Assembly (NCBI RefSeq): GCF_000153465.1
Contig: NZ_CH672387.1
Span: 2,333,903 to 2,397,902 of the forward strand
DNA length: 64,000 bases
Direction of reading: 5' to 3'
Source: Aurantimonas manganoxydans SI85-9A1
GTDB lineage: Bacteria; Pseudomonadota; Alphaproteobacteria; Rhizobiales; Rhizobiaceae
The notes under the pieces are model-generated. The model was given only the letters and a program-made list of their open reading frames with translations, searched no databases and had not been told where the DNA came from. Shown here one piece after another: positions 54,256 through 63,566 of the stretch. Each line of letters opens with the position of its first letter. The first letter of the stretch is position 1. The translations under genes and the position numbers were made by a program.

Positions 54256-56058
54256 TCAGAATTCTTTCCATGCTGGCGCTGCTTCCGGCGCCCTGAGGGC
54301 AGCATTGCCGGCTACCGGCGCCGATCTCGACGTCGTCCTCAACTGGACGACCGACCCGCTCGCGACTGTCTTACTCTGCGATTGGACGCCGTCGTGGTCC
54401 GGCTGGACGACATCGAAGTGACCAAGCAGCCTGTTGAGCGTCGTTGTCTGATCCAGAAGATGATGGCAGGCGGCACTCGACTCCTCGACCATCGCGGCGT
54501 TCTGCTGCGTCCCCTGGTCGATCGAGCCGACTGCCTTGTTGATCTCGCTCAGACCGACGGCTTGGCTCCGGGCAGCTTCCACGATCGATGCGACATGCGC
54601 GCTGATGTCCTGCACCTTCGTGACGATCGCCTTGAGCGCCTGCCCGGTCTCCCCCACAAGCGCCGCGCCTGACTTCACCTGAGCATTGGATTCGTTGATG
54701 AGGGTCTTGATCTCTTTGGCCGCGGTCGCCGATCGCTGCGCAAGGGCCCGCACTTCCTGCGCCACCACGGCAAAACCGCGACCCGCCTCGCCAGCCCTGG
54801 CCGCCTCGACTCCGGCGTTCAGCGCCAGCAAGTTCGTCTGGAAGGCAATCTCGTCGATCACTGCGATGATACTGACGATCTGATCGGAGGATGTCTCGAT
54901 CTTCCCCATTGCGGCAACTGTCCGCTCAACGACTTCCCCGGATGCCTCCGCCTCGTTTCGTGTCTGCGTGACAAGGCTCCCGACCTCTTCTGCGCGACGC
55001 GTCGACACCTTCACGCTGTCGGTCATCTCCGCAATGGCCGATGCCGTTTGTTCGACCGACGCGGCCTGCTGCTCAGTGCGTCTCGCCAGGTCGTTGGAGG
55101 CAACCTGGATCTCTTTCGTGGCGGCGTAGATGGACTGGGCTGTCTCGCCGACTTGCCGCATGGCTTTCTCGACGACCTCGAGCGAAGCATTGAAATCGAC
55201 GCGAAGCTTGTCGAGCGTCGGGATGAAAGGCCTCTCCACCCGCTGCGCTATGTCGCCATCGGCAAGGCGCTTGAGCCCTTCGGCGATGGAATTGACCGCT
55301 TCGATGCGGCCCGTGATGTCGGTGGCGAACTTGACCACCTTCATGACCTTGCCGTTCATATCGAGGATCGGGTTGTAGGAGGCCTGGATCCAGACCTCGC
55401 GGCCATTCTTGCCGATGCGCTTGAATTCGGCGGACACGAATTGGCCACTACCGAGCTTTTCCCAGAAATCAGCATAGTCGGATGACGCCGCATATCTGGG
55501 CTCCACGAACATGCGGTGATGCTGGCCCTTGATCTCGTCGAGCCGGTAGCCGACGGCATTCAAGAAATTGTCGTTCGCATCGACGATCGTGCCATCGACG
55601 GTGAACTCGATCACAGCCTCGGCCCGGGAAAGTGCATCCAATCGTCCGGCGTTCTCGGCTGCCTTCAGCTTCTCCGCAGTGATATCCGTCGCCAGTTTCA
55701 CGACCTTGATCACCTTGCCGCGGCGGTCGATCACCGGGTTATAGGATGCCTGGATCCAAACTTCGCGACCTCCAGCGCCGACACGCTTGTACTCGCGCGT
55801 GTCGAACGTGCCGCTGCCCAACTTATGCCAGAACGCCTTGTATTCTGCCGACCGTGCGTAGGCTGGCTCGACGAACATCGAGTGATGGCGGCCCACGATC
55901 TCGTCTGCCCTGTAGCCCATCGCCCGGCAAAAGTTCTCATTCGCCGTGAGAATGTTTCCGATCGGGTCGAATTCGATGATCGCCAGCGATTTGCTCAGCG
56001 CGTCAAACACGAGCGATGGATCGGCCAAGCGGGACTGGCTGGAAAAAGGAATGTGCAT
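54256..56058 (-). CDS. Soluble chemoreceptor with two PAS domains
   Basis: Methyl-accepting chemotaxis protein of 600 residues without transmembrane helices. Two PAS domains (about 20-130 and 142-252) share YKRVG/FKRIG and [12 protein letters not shown] blocks, which suggests a duplication; such tandem PAS units can bind haem or flavin. A HAMP-like linker ([18 protein letters not shown]) precedes the signalling domain, whose hairpin tip reads [22 protein letters not shown]. The protein ends in WKEF, a CheR/CheB-tether-like pentapeptide after a flexible linker. It probably senses redox or oxygen in the cytoplasm. Confidence 0.92.
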   Translation of the reverse strand: MHIPFSSQSRLADPSLVFDALSKSLAIIEFDPIGNILTANENFCRAMGYRADEIVGRHHSMFVEPAYARSAEYKAFWHKLGSGTFDTREYKRVGAGGREVWIQASYNPVIDRRGKVIKVVKLATDITAEKLKAAENAGRLDALSRAEAVIEFTVDGTIVDANDNFLNAVGYRLDEIKGQHHRMFVEPRYAASSDYADFWEKLGSGQFVSAEFKRIGKNGREVWIQASYNPILDMNGKVMKVVKFATDITGRIEAVNSIAEGLKRLADGDIAQRVERPFIPTLDKLRVDFNASLEVVEKAMRQVGETAQSIYAATKEIQVASNDLARRTEQQAASVEQTASAIAEMTDSVKVSTRRAEEVGSLVTQTRNEAEASGEVVERTVAAMGKIETSSDQIVSIIAVIDEIAFQTNLLALNAGVEAARAGEAGRGFAVVAQEVRALAQRSATAAKEIKTLINESNAQVKSGAALVGETGQALKAIVTKVQDISAHVASIVEAARSQAVGLSEINKAVGSIDQGTQQNAAMVEESSAACHHLLDQTTTLNRLLGHFDVVQPDHDGVQSQSKTVASGSVVQLRTTSRSAPVAGNAALRAPEAAPAWKEF

Positions 56059-56390
56059 CGCGAACTGGCTCCCATGGATCGGCTCGGCTCAAGCGAGCTA
56101 TCTCAAACCGAACTGTTGGCCCGAGATACCAAGGGATTTGCTCAATTCTGCCTAACGGCTTTGCGCCGTCGCTTCTTCTGCAATGGAGAAATCGTGAGAA
56201 TTCGATCAAGGAAACAGTCTGTTAGCGACTGCGGACACGACTTATAAGGTCAGCATATCAAGAAAAAGTCATAGATGCGTCCGCGTGTCACATCCTCTCC
56301 TGGCCGCCTGCAAACGGGTATCCCCGGACCAACAGACGTTCGCCGCCATCGACTTGAAACCAAGGTTGCTGTGGGGACGGACCGGTCGCC
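56059..56390. other. Intergenic stretch upstream of the chemoreceptor
   Basis: 332 bases between the chemoreceptor start and the P-type ATPase stop, noticeably richer in AT than its surroundings. It presumably carries the chemoreceptor promoter on the minus strand, but no convincing -35/-10 pair, RNA gene or repeat could be recognised. Confidence 0.5.
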
Positions 56391-58265
56391 TCAGGCCGGG
56401 CGCAGGGCTCTAAGGGCGTTGAGGATGACGGCGACGTCGATCAACTCCTGCAGGAGTGCGCCCTGCACGGGCGCCAGGTAGCCCGCCGCCGCCGCAAGCA
56501 TGCCGAGGCCGGACAGCCCCAGTCCGACCACGACGCTCTGCAGCGCGATGCGGCGCGAGCGGCGGGCGATGGCCATGGCGTCGGCCAGCCCGTCCAGACC
56601 GTCGCGCAGGAGAATGATGTCGGCCGCTTCCGCCGAGGCGGCGGCGCCCTCGACACCCATCGCCACGCCGAGATCGGCCGCAACCAGCGCCGGCGCGTCG
56701 TTGACCCCGTCGCCGACCATCATCACCGAGCCGCCGGCCTTTTCGCGGCCGACCAGCGCGACCTTGTCCTGCGGCACGAGGTCGGCGGCGACGGCGTCGA
56801 GGCCGAGGTCCCCCGTCACGGCGAGCGCTACGTCGCGACGATCCCCCGTGGCCAGGACGATCCGGCCGACGCCAAGGGCCCGCATCCGGGCCAGCGTCGC
56901 ACCGACACCGTCGCGCAGACCGTCCTGCATCAGGATCAGACCGGCAAGCCGGCCCTCCACCACCAGGGCGACGATCAGCGCGCCGGCGGGCACCGCCGCA
57001 TCGAGCGCCGCAAGCTCGTCCGGCGCCAGGGCCGACGCGACGTGTTGGCGTCCGCCGACAAGCATCGCGCGGCCGTCGATCGTGCCTTCCACGCCCTCGC
57101 CGGCCACTTCGCGGCCCTCCTGCGGCATGACGAGGACGAGGTCCCGCCGATGCGCCTCGGCGACCAGCGCCCTTGCGATCGCGTGCTGCGAGAGCTGGTC
57201 GAGACTTGCGGCCAGACGCAGGATCTCGGCCTCGTCCCAGCCCTTCGACGCGACGATCCGGGTGACCGTCGCAATGCCGTGGGTCAGCGTGCCGGTCTTG
57301 TCGACCACGAGCGTGTCGATCCGGCCGAGGGTTTCGAGCGCCCCACCGCCCTTGACCAGGACGCCTCTTCCGGCCGCACGGGACATGCCGGCGACGATGG
57401 CGACCGGGACCGCCAAGATCAGCGGACAGGGCGTGGCGACGACGAGGACCGCGACGGCGCGCACCGCGTCGCCCGACAGCAACCATGCCCCGAGAGACAG
57501 AGCGATGGTCACCGCCATGAAGCCCAAAGCGTAGCGATCGGCGAGCCGGGCCATCGGCGCCTTGGCCCGCGCCGCCTCCTCGACCATGCGCACGATGCCG
57601 GCATAGGTGCTGCGCGCCGCCGATTCGCCCGCCACCAGATCGAAGGCGGCGCCGACATTGCTGGCGCCGCTCATCGCGGTCTCGCCGTCGCTGCGCGCGA
57701 CCGGCAGCGATTCTCCCGTCAGCGCCGACTGGTCGAGCAGCGCCGCGCCGGCGACGGTTCCGTCCACCGGCAGCACGTCGCCGAGATGGATCAGCAGTCT
57801 GTCGCCGGGCACGATGGCGGCGATGGGCACGGTTTCCAGCGCGCCGTCGCGGTAGCGCGTCGCATGTTTGGGCACGCGGTCGAGCAGCGCGGTCATCTCG
57901 CGGCCGGCGCGGCCTTCGGCGAATGCTTCCAGCGCCTGGCCGCCGGCATACATCAGCGCCACCACCGCGGCCGCGAGCGTCTCGCCGACCAGAAGCGCCG
58001 CAAGCATCGCCAGTGCCGCGACGATATCGAGCCCGAAATTGCCCTGCCGCAGGCTGACGACGATCTCGCCGACGAGAATGACCAGGACCGGGATCACGCC
58101 CGCGGTCCACGCCAGATCGGCGATGTCGGGCCGGCCGATGCCCCAGGCGAGCAGGCCGAACGCCAGCCCGGTCAGCGCGCAGACGATCGCCCCGATCCGC
58201 GCCAGACGCCGGACCAGCGCCCCGTTCGGAGCGGCGGCCATACGCCCGTCCCTCGCCTCAGTCAT
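56391..58265 (-). CDS. Heavy-metal-translocating P1B-type ATPase
   Basis: Metal export ATPase of 624 residues. It has TGES (184-187), the membrane metal site TPCPL (278-282), DKTGTLT (Asp322) and GDGVNDAPAL. No N-terminal HMA or His-rich metal-binding domain is present. The usual nucleotide-domain SEHP motif reads SQHA (359-362), lacking the proline, as in some CtpD-like groups. The C-terminus LQELIDVAVILNALRAL is typical of Zn/Cd/Co-group pumps, but the exact metal is not evident. It stands alone in this accessory block. Confidence 0.9.
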   Translation of the reverse strand: MTEARDGRMAAAPNGALVRRLARIGAIVCALTGLAFGLLAWGIGRPDIADLAWTAGVIPVLVILVGEIVVSLRQGNFGLDIVAALAMLAALLVGETLAAAVVALMYAGGQALEAFAEGRAGREMTALLDRVPKHATRYRDGALETVPIAAIVPGDRLLIHLGDVLPVDGTVAGAALLDQSALTGESLPVARSDGETAMSGASNVGAAFDLVAGESAARSTYAGIVRMVEEAARAKAPMARLADRYALGFMAVTIALSLGAWLLSGDAVRAVAVLVVATPCPLILAVPVAIVAGMSRAAGRGVLVKGGGALETLGRIDTLVVDKTGTLTHGIATVTRIVASKGWDEAEILRLAASLDQLSQHAIARALVAEAHRRDLVLVMPQEGREVAGEGVEGTIDGRAMLVGGRQHVASALAPDELAALDAAVPAGALIVALVVEGRLAGLILMQDGLRDGVGATLARMRALGVGRIVLATGDRRDVALAVTGDLGLDAVAADLVPQDKVALVGREKAGGSVMMVGDGVNDAPALVAADLGVAMGVEGAAASAEAADIILLRDGLDGLADAMAIARRSRRIALQSVVVGLGLSGLGMLAAAAGYLAPVQGALLQELIDVAVILNALRALRPA

Positions 58266-58458
58266 GCGCGCGCTTCATTCCGGTTTTCCCTGCGATGAGA
58301 CGATGCGTCGAACCACAGAACCACATGACATGCGAAAAACGTAATGTTTTCGTCCTGCGCGAGCGGACGGGCGTCCGAACGTCGCGGGATGACTTATCGC
58401 TCTCGGTCTGGCACCTGCTCGGGATCTGAGGCGGCATGACCTCGTTGCCATGTGCAAA

Positions 58459-58481
58459 CGCCGCCGCAAGTTGCGGCGGCG
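58459..58481 (-). terminator. Hairpin downstream of the Gfo/Idh-SAF gene
   Basis: A perfect 11-bp inverted repeat (CGCCGCCGCAA / TTGCGGCGGCG) with a single central base, 67 bases beyond the stop of the minus-strand oxidoreductase gene. On the minus strand it is followed by TTTGC only, so termination strength is uncertain. Confidence 0.5.
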
Positions 58482-58547
58482 CTCCGTCTGAGGTCTTTGG
58501 CGCCAGCGCGCCACCCGGCGGGCAGATGCGCGCCGGGTCTCGTCGGC

Positions 58548-59921
58548 TCAGGCCGCGGCGGCGCGTTGGGTGCGGGCGCGATCCTCCATCGACCGGCGGA
58601 TCGTGACCGCCTGGCTCTCGGTCGCCTCGACATCGTCCCAGCTCAGCATCTGCCCCTCGGCGACGGCGCGCTTCAGCGGCATGTTGTGCGCCAGGCCGAT
58701 CGGCAGGCCGCCCATGGCCAGGGAATCCTCGGCGCGGGCGATCCGGCCCCAGACGGTGTAGCCGCCCTCGCCGTCGAGCACATCGCCCGGCTTCAGGGCC
58801 TTCTTGGCGACGGCCACGACATCGGAGACGAGCCCGTTGGTCCGGCCGGTCGGCTCGCCGCGCAATGCGGCGCTGGCGACGCTGACGCCGAGCTCCAGCC
58901 CGATGAGATGGGAGGGGCGGAACAAGGTCGCGTAGCGGCCGGAGCTGTCGGTGACGACCTGATATTCGCGGAAGCAGCGGCGCACATAGTCGGCGCCGCG
59001 CCCGTCGTCCTCCATCGCCTCGAAGGTGATGTAGACGCCCCATCTCAGATCGCCGAAGACGTGCCGGCCGTCGCGCTCCAGACTGGAGATCACCTCCACC
59101 ATGCCGGCCTGTTCGAGAATGCCGCCGGCCGAACGCGGCTTCAGGATCTCGGCGAGATCATGGGTGCCGACGGGGGGAAACAGCAGCCCGTCGCGCGGCG
59201 CCAGGAGGCCCGACGCGTTGGAGATCGCCGCCATTTCGAGCGCCGACTTGGTGCCGTCCAGAAACGAGTTGAACATCTGCGGGTTCATGCCGCCCTTCGC
59301 CGCCTCCTCGGGCGTCAGGCCGTAATGATCCCAGACCGTCTCCGGCGTCGAGGCGGCGTATTGCGGCAGGTACTTGGTGCCCTTGCCGGCGGCCACGACG
59401 CGGAAGCCGCAGGTGCGGGCCCAGTCGATCATCTCGCAGACCAGCGCCGGCTGGTCGCCATAGGCCATCGAATAGACCAGCCCGGCGCGGTCGAACTCCT
59501 CGACGAGATAGGCGCCGGCCAGAACGTCCGCCTCGACGTTCACCATGACCATGTGGCGACCGTGCTCGGCCGCCAGCAAGGCGTGGCGGATGCCGGCGGC
59601 CGGGTGGCCGGTCGCGTCGATCACCACGTCGAGGCCGTCGGCGCGGATCAGCGCCTCGCCATCCTCGGTGATGCAGGTTCGGCCCGAAGCCAGCGCATTC
59701 GCGAAGCTCGACGTGGTCGCCGCCTCGGCGTCCCAGCCGGTGTTGGTCAGCGCCGCCCGGGCGCGGTCGGCGGAGAGGTCGGCGATGCCGTAGAGATGCA
59801 TGCCGGGAATGTGCCGGACCTGCGACAGGAACATCGATCCGAACTTGCCCGCACCGATCAGGCCGACGCGAATGGGCTTGCCGGCGCTCTGGCGTGCGAG
59901 AAGCTTTGTGTAGAGGTTCAT
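58548..59921 (-). CDS. Gfo/Idh-type oxidoreductase with C-terminal SAF domain
   Basis: NAD(P)-dependent oxidoreductase-like protein of 457 residues. The Rossmann motif GLIGAGKFGSMFLSQV lies near residue 20, and the homoserine-dehydrogenase-type NAD domain runs to about 150. VVIDATGHPAAGIRHALLAAEHGRHMVMVNVE follows. The C-terminal region (about 330-430) is a SAF-like domain (VVAVAKKALKPGDVLDGEGGYTVWG) as in sialate synthase and flagellar FlgA. The reaction is unknown. The ATG at 59921 is chosen from the recognisable N-terminus. It is divergent from a LysR regulator that probably controls it. Confidence 0.82.
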   Translation of the reverse strand: MNLYTKLLARQSAGKPIRVGLIGAGKFGSMFLSQVRHIPGMHLYGIADLSADRARAALTNTGWDAEAATTSSFANALASGRTCITEDGEALIRADGLDVVIDATGHPAAGIRHALLAAEHGRHMVMVNVEADVLAGAYLVEEFDRAGLVYSMAYGDQPALVCEMIDWARTCGFRVVAAGKGTKYLPQYAASTPETVWDHYGLTPEEAAKGGMNPQMFNSFLDGTKSALEMAAISNASGLLAPRDGLLFPPVGTHDLAEILKPRSAGGILEQAGMVEVISSLERDGRHVFGDLRWGVYITFEAMEDDGRGADYVRRCFREYQVVTDSSGRYATLFRPSHLIGLELGVSVASAALRGEPTGRTNGLVSDVVAVAKKALKPGDVLDGEGGYTVWGRIARAEDSLAMGGLPIGLAHNMPLKRAVAEGQMLSWDDVEATESQAVTIRRSMEDRARTQRAAAA

Positions 59922-60230
59922 GGCGAAGGGTCTCCCTTGAAATGATGTTCGAACGGCCCGGACGGTTCTGCTGGATCGGCTATGCGGAACTCGGCGATAG
60001 CCGCCGCAGAGCGACCGCTGCCGACCGCCGGAAGCCGCAGTCTCCCGCCGGGCGCTCGTTCCCCATCGGCTCAGGGCCTCCCTCCCCGGCATGAAGCGTG
60101 TCTCCCCCGATCTGCGGCGGGCCTTCCCCCGATCCGATCGCGCGCCCGTCCACCCGGACGTGCGATGGCCTGACGTCTGGAATACCGGCCGGAGACGGGC
60201 CGAGGCAAACGACTTTCGCCGGCGCATTGA

Positions 60231-60243
60231 TTAGATTATCTAA
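60231..60243. promoter_or_regulatory. LysR-type operator box TTAGATTATCTAA
   Basis: A perfect 13-bp palindrome of the form T-N11-A, the canonical LysR box, in the 327-base gap between the divergent oxidoreductase and LysR genes. It ends five bases before the LysR ATG. This fits autorepression plus activation of the oxidoreductase. I see nothing else of note in the rest of this gap. Confidence 0.65.
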
Positions 60244-60248
60244 ATCCG

Positions 60249-61124
60249 ATGCAGATCCCGTTCCGTGCCATTCTCGCCTTTCACGCCACCGCCCGCGCCG
60301 GCAGCATGGTCGAGGCGAGCGCCAGCATCGGCGTCACGCCGTCGGCGATCAGCCAGCAGATCCAGCTTCTGGAAGCCTTTTTCGGCATGCGCCTGTTTTC
60401 GCGGACCGGTCGCGGCGTCATCCTGACGGAAGCGGGCGAACGCTATTTCGATCTGATCCGGCACGAGGTCGAGCGCGTCGCGAGCGTCACCGAACAGATG
60501 CGCGAGCGCCATTCCTACACGGTGCTGAACGTGCGCATCGCGCCGACCTTCGCCAACACCTGGGTGCTGCCGCGTTTGCCGGGCTTCATCACGGCGAACC
60601 CCGACATCGAACTGCATGTCGACGCCACGAACGAGCCGCCGGACTACAGCCGCGAGGCGATCGACCTGGAGATCCGCCACGGCTCGGGCGGCTGGCCGGG
60701 CCTTTACACCGAATTTCTGCGGGACGAGGAAATGTCGGTCCTATGTGCACCGGGCTGCGCACCGGCCGGCTCGCTCGACATCGCCGATCTGGCGCGCTTC
60801 CGGCTGCTGCATTCGGTCAAGAACGTCGTGCAATGGTCGCACTGGTTCGACGCCCAGGGTGAGGCGCCGCCCAAGGGGCTGCAACGCGCCCTCTTCGACC
60901 GGGCCCACATGTCGATCGACATGGCGGTCGCCGCCGTCGGGCTGGCGCTGGAATCGGACCTGACCGCGCAGCGCGAGATCGCCGATGGCCGGCTGGTTCG
61001 CCCCATGCGACACGAAAAGCGCGTGATGCAACGCTCGCTCTGGCTGGTCTGCCCTCACCAGCACCTCAGTCGCCGCAAGGTGCAACGCTTCGTCGACTGG
61101 CTGAAAGCAACGCTCGCCGAGTAA
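60249..61124 (+). CDS. LysR-family transcriptional regulator
   Basis: LysR regulator of 291 residues. The N-terminal helix-turn-helix is FRAILAFHATARAGSMVEASASIGVTPSAISQQIQ-like (residues about 5-40), with the linker helix to about 90. The effector domain follows (VLNVRIAPTFANTWVLPRLPGF), in the GcvA-like subgroup. It overlaps no other gene; the palindromic T-N11-A box sits just before its ATG. It likely regulates the divergent Gfo/Idh-SAF gene and itself. The inducer is unknown. Confidence 0.92.
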   Translation: MQIPFRAILAFHATARAGSMVEASASIGVTPSAISQQIQLLEAFFGMRLFSRTGRGVILTEAGERYFDLIRHEVERVASVTEQMRERHSYTVLNVRIAPTFANTWVLPRLPGFITANPDIELHVDATNEPPDYSREAIDLEIRHGSGGWPGLYTEFLRDEEMSVLCAPGCAPAGSLDIADLARFRLLHSVKNVVQWSHWFDAQGEAPPKGLQRALFDRAHMSIDMAVAAVGLALESDLTAQREIADGRLVRPMRHEKRVMQRSLWLVCPHQHLSRRKVQRFVDWLKATLAE

Positions 61125-61227
61125 GGCTTAGGACCCAGCGATGGCCAACGCGGGACCCGACCTTGGCGGGCCGATCGTCGCCTGAAGGAGCGTCCTCGCA
61201 ACTCGCGCAAATCGCCGGATTGTAGAG

Positions 61228-62601
61228 TCAGGCGCCCAGTGACTGCTCGACCGCAGCGGCAGCCCGCACGACGCTCGCCTCGTCGAAGGCTGCGCCGGCG
61301 ATCTGGAAGCCGATCGGCAGGCCGCGACTGTCGTCCCCGCAGGGCAGGCTGATCGCGGGCAGGCCAAGCAGGTTCCACGGATAGGTGAAGCGCCAGGAGG
61401 TTTCGAGCACGCTCTCGCGCCGGCCGCCCAGCACAACTTCGCGCTGGCCGATCTCCCAGGCGGTGATCGGCATGGTCGGCCCGACCACCACGTCGACCCG
61501 ATCGAACACCGTCTGGAACTTGCCGGCCAGGAGCCGGCGATAGCGTTCCGCCTGGAGGTAGTCGGATCCGGTCACGAGGCGTCCCATCTCGACGAGCAGC
61601 CTGACGTCCTCGCTGTAGTCGTCGACGTCGCCGGAGGCCAGATGCGGAAGATGATAGGCGGTCGAGGAGGACAGCTCGATAGCGAAGATCGCGCCGAGGC
61701 CATGGGCGAGTTCCGGCACCTCGAATTCGACGATCTGCGTGCCCGCAGCGGCCAAGCGCTCGATCACCGCCTCGACCGAGGCCGCGACTTCGCTGTCGAC
61801 CGCCTCGAAGAAATGGTTGCGGCAGACGCCGACGCGCAGCCTCGCAACGGGCGCGGCCGCGAGCGACGCCAGATCGGTCGGCGGCTCGTTCGCCGACGCC
61901 GCGTCGTGCGGGTCGTGCCCCGACATCACGTCGACGAGCAGTGCCGCATCGGCGACATTGCGGGTGAGCGGGCCGGCATGATCCAGCGACCAGCTGTGCG
62001 GCACAATGCCGGAGCGGCCGATCCGGCCGAAGGTCGGCTTGAAGCCCACCGTTCCGCAGAGGCTGGCCGGGATGCGGATGGAACCGCCGGTATCGGAGCC
62101 GGTAGCGGCGAGGCAGAACCCGGCGGCGACGGCAGCCCCCGATCCGCCGCTTGATCCGCCCGGCACCCGGCGCTCGTCATGCGGGTTGCGGGTCGGCGGG
62201 GTCTCCATGCCCCAGGCGAATTCATGCATCCGCGTCTTGCCGATGAGGATCGCGCCAGCCTTGCCCAGCCGGGCAATGGCGGCGCCTTCCTCCTTCGGAA
62301 AGGCGATCTCGGCGTCCGTACCAGCCGTCGTCGGCATGTCGGCCGTCAGGTAATTGTCCTTGACCGCGATCGGGATGCCGTGGAGCGGGCCCAATGCCCG
62401 ACCGTCGCGCACGCTTCGCTCGGCCGCTTTCGCCTGATCCAAGGCGTCGCCGGCCAGATGGACGAAGGACTGGAGCGTTCCGTCGCGAGTCGCGATCCGA
62501 TCCAGGCAGGCACCGACGAGATCTACCGGCGACAAACGCGCGTCCCGGATTGCTCTCGCCACCTCGCCGATCGGCGTGTCGAAGGCTGTGTCGATGTCCA
62601 T
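61228..62601 (-). CDS. Amidase-signature hydrolase (AtzE/GatA-like)
   Basis: Amidase of 457 residues with the Ser-cisSer-Lys triad: Lys81 in GIPIAVKDN, the Gly/Ser-rich loop VPGGSSGGSG (Ser150) and the nucleophile Ser174 in DTGGSIRIPAS. No signal peptide is present, so it acts in the cytoplasm. Its ATG overlaps the stop of a 58-residue GatC-like gene (ATGA), which suggests a two-subunit enzyme like AtzE-AtzG rather than a transamidosome. With livF and DUF1028 genes upstream, it should hydrolyse an imported amide; the substrate is not known. Confidence 0.9.
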   Translation of the reverse strand: MDIDTAFDTPIGEVARAIRDARLSPVDLVGACLDRIATRDGTLQSFVHLAGDALDQAKAAERSVRDGRALGPLHGIPIAVKDNYLTADMPTTAGTDAEIAFPKEEGAAIARLGKAGAILIGKTRMHEFAWGMETPPTRNPHDERRVPGGSSGGSGAAVAAGFCLAATGSDTGGSIRIPASLCGTVGFKPTFGRIGRSGIVPHSWSLDHAGPLTRNVADAALLVDVMSGHDPHDAASANEPPTDLASLAAAPVARLRVGVCRNHFFEAVDSEVAASVEAVIERLAAAGTQIVEFEVPELAHGLGAIFAIELSSSTAYHLPHLASGDVDDYSEDVRLLVEMGRLVTGSDYLQAERYRRLLAGKFQTVFDRVDVVVGPTMPITAWEIGQREVVLGGRRESVLETSWRFTYPWNLLGLPAISLPCGDDSRGLPIGFQIAGAAFDEASVVRAAAAVEQSLGA

Positions 62602-62777
62602 CAGGCGTTCTCCCCGCGGCGCAGCGGCCGGAACACGATGGCCGGGTGGGTCTCGCCCAGATCGAGGCGACGCAGCGCGGCAATCTGTTCAGCGATCGCG
62701 GCGTAGGCCGCCCGCACCTCCGTCATGCGATCGGTGCGGATCAGCGTCTCGGGATCGATGTCGCGTTCGTCCTGCAT
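62601..62777 (-). CDS. 58-residue GatC/AtzG-like small subunit
   Basis: A short gene with a textbook ribosome site (GGAGGAAGCCG before the ATG). It ends in translational overlap with the amidase. The sequence is helical (VRAAYAAIAEQIAALRRL) and ends DLGETHPAIVFRPLRRGE. The terminal PA-x-VFRP phrase is what GatC and AtzG/DUF4089 small subunits place in the amidase cleft. It is even shorter than AtzG (about 68 residues). Its function as amidase partner is inferred from sequence pattern and coupling. Confidence 0.75.
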   Translation of the reverse strand: MQDERDIDPETLIRTDRMTEVRAAYAAIAEQIAALRRLDLGETHPAIVFRPLRRGENA

Positions 62778-62797
62778 CGGCTTCCTCCTCGTTCCGG

Positions 62798-63535
62798 TCA
62801 GGGCTGGCTGCTGCCGCCGCCGCCCGGTCGGTCCGGCGGTGATTTGAGTAAGAGGTCCATGACCTCCTGTGGGAAGGCGCTTGGCCGTTCGCGCCGGGGC
62901 ATGCCGTCGATGAAGGGCAGGAGCTGGAGTTTGGCGATTTCGAAGGTCTGGCGAAGCCGCGCCACCGGATCGGCATCCTCGTCGACGCGCAGGTCGAGCC
63001 GCGCAAAGGCCTCGCCAGCATAAACGAGCAACGCCGCCGACTGCCTGCCGCGCATGTCGCCGCCGGCCACCTGAGCGGCTTCGAGGCAGCGCATCAGTCG
63101 TTCGCCGAGGGGCTCGTCCGCCGTCTCCTGGAAGCTGGCTTCCATGGCGGCGATGACCTCGGCGCCGGTCAGCATGTTGCCCTGCGCCGCATAGTCCGTA
63201 CCGGTCGCCGCGGCATGGGCGGGCGTACAGCTTGACCCGGTCCAGGACGCCGAGCCGCCGGCCGCGTCGACGACGCCGACCTGCCTCAGATGCGCTTCCG
63301 GGTCGGCCGCCATAGCCGCCGCGAGCGCCGCTTCGGCGCCCGCCCCCTCCCCGATCGCATCGAGAATGGCCGAGGCGAGATAGGGATTGACCCAGGACTG
63401 GGTCGTCACCGCGCCGAGGGCCGGTCGCACATAGGGGCACATCGACCCGACGGCCGGGACCGCCGAAGCCACCGCGACGCCCAGTTCGCCGGTCCGCGCG
63501 CATCGCGCAACGATGGAGAAGGTGTTGGCTTCCAT
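62798..63535 (-). CDS. DUF1028 family protein
   Basis: Ntn-hydrolase-like protein of 245 residues. DUF1028 hallmarks are the N-terminal NTFSIVARCARTGELGVAVAS, VGSMCPYVRPALGAVTTQSWVNP, GNMLTGAEVIAAM and the late LRVDEDADPVARLR. No activity is established for the family; several members sit beside peptide, amide or Liv-type transporter genes. The start at 63535 is the first sensible methionine. It follows the livF gene and precedes the mini-GatC/amidase pair on the same strand, so it is likely an enzyme or accessory factor in amide use. Confidence 0.85.
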   Translation of the reverse strand: MEANTFSIVARCARTGELGVAVASAVPAVGSMCPYVRPALGAVTTQSWVNPYLASAILDAIGEGAGAEAALAAAMAADPEAHLRQVGVVDAAGGSASWTGSSCTPAHAAATGTDYAAQGNMLTGAEVIAAMEASFQETADEPLGERLMRCLEAAQVAGGDMRGRQSAALLVYAGEAFARLDLRVDEDADPVARLRQTFEIAKLQLLPFIDGMPRRERPSAFPQEVMDLLLKSPPDRPGGGGSSQP

Positions 63536-63566
63536 GGCAGTGACGCAGCTCCCGTCTGGCTTGCCG

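Noticed and set aside
41262-58265. Attachment-site duplication of the tRNA-Val 3' end
   Set aside because: No second copy of the tRNA's last 15-20 bases and no integrase gene were seen, so an island boundary cannot be claimed.
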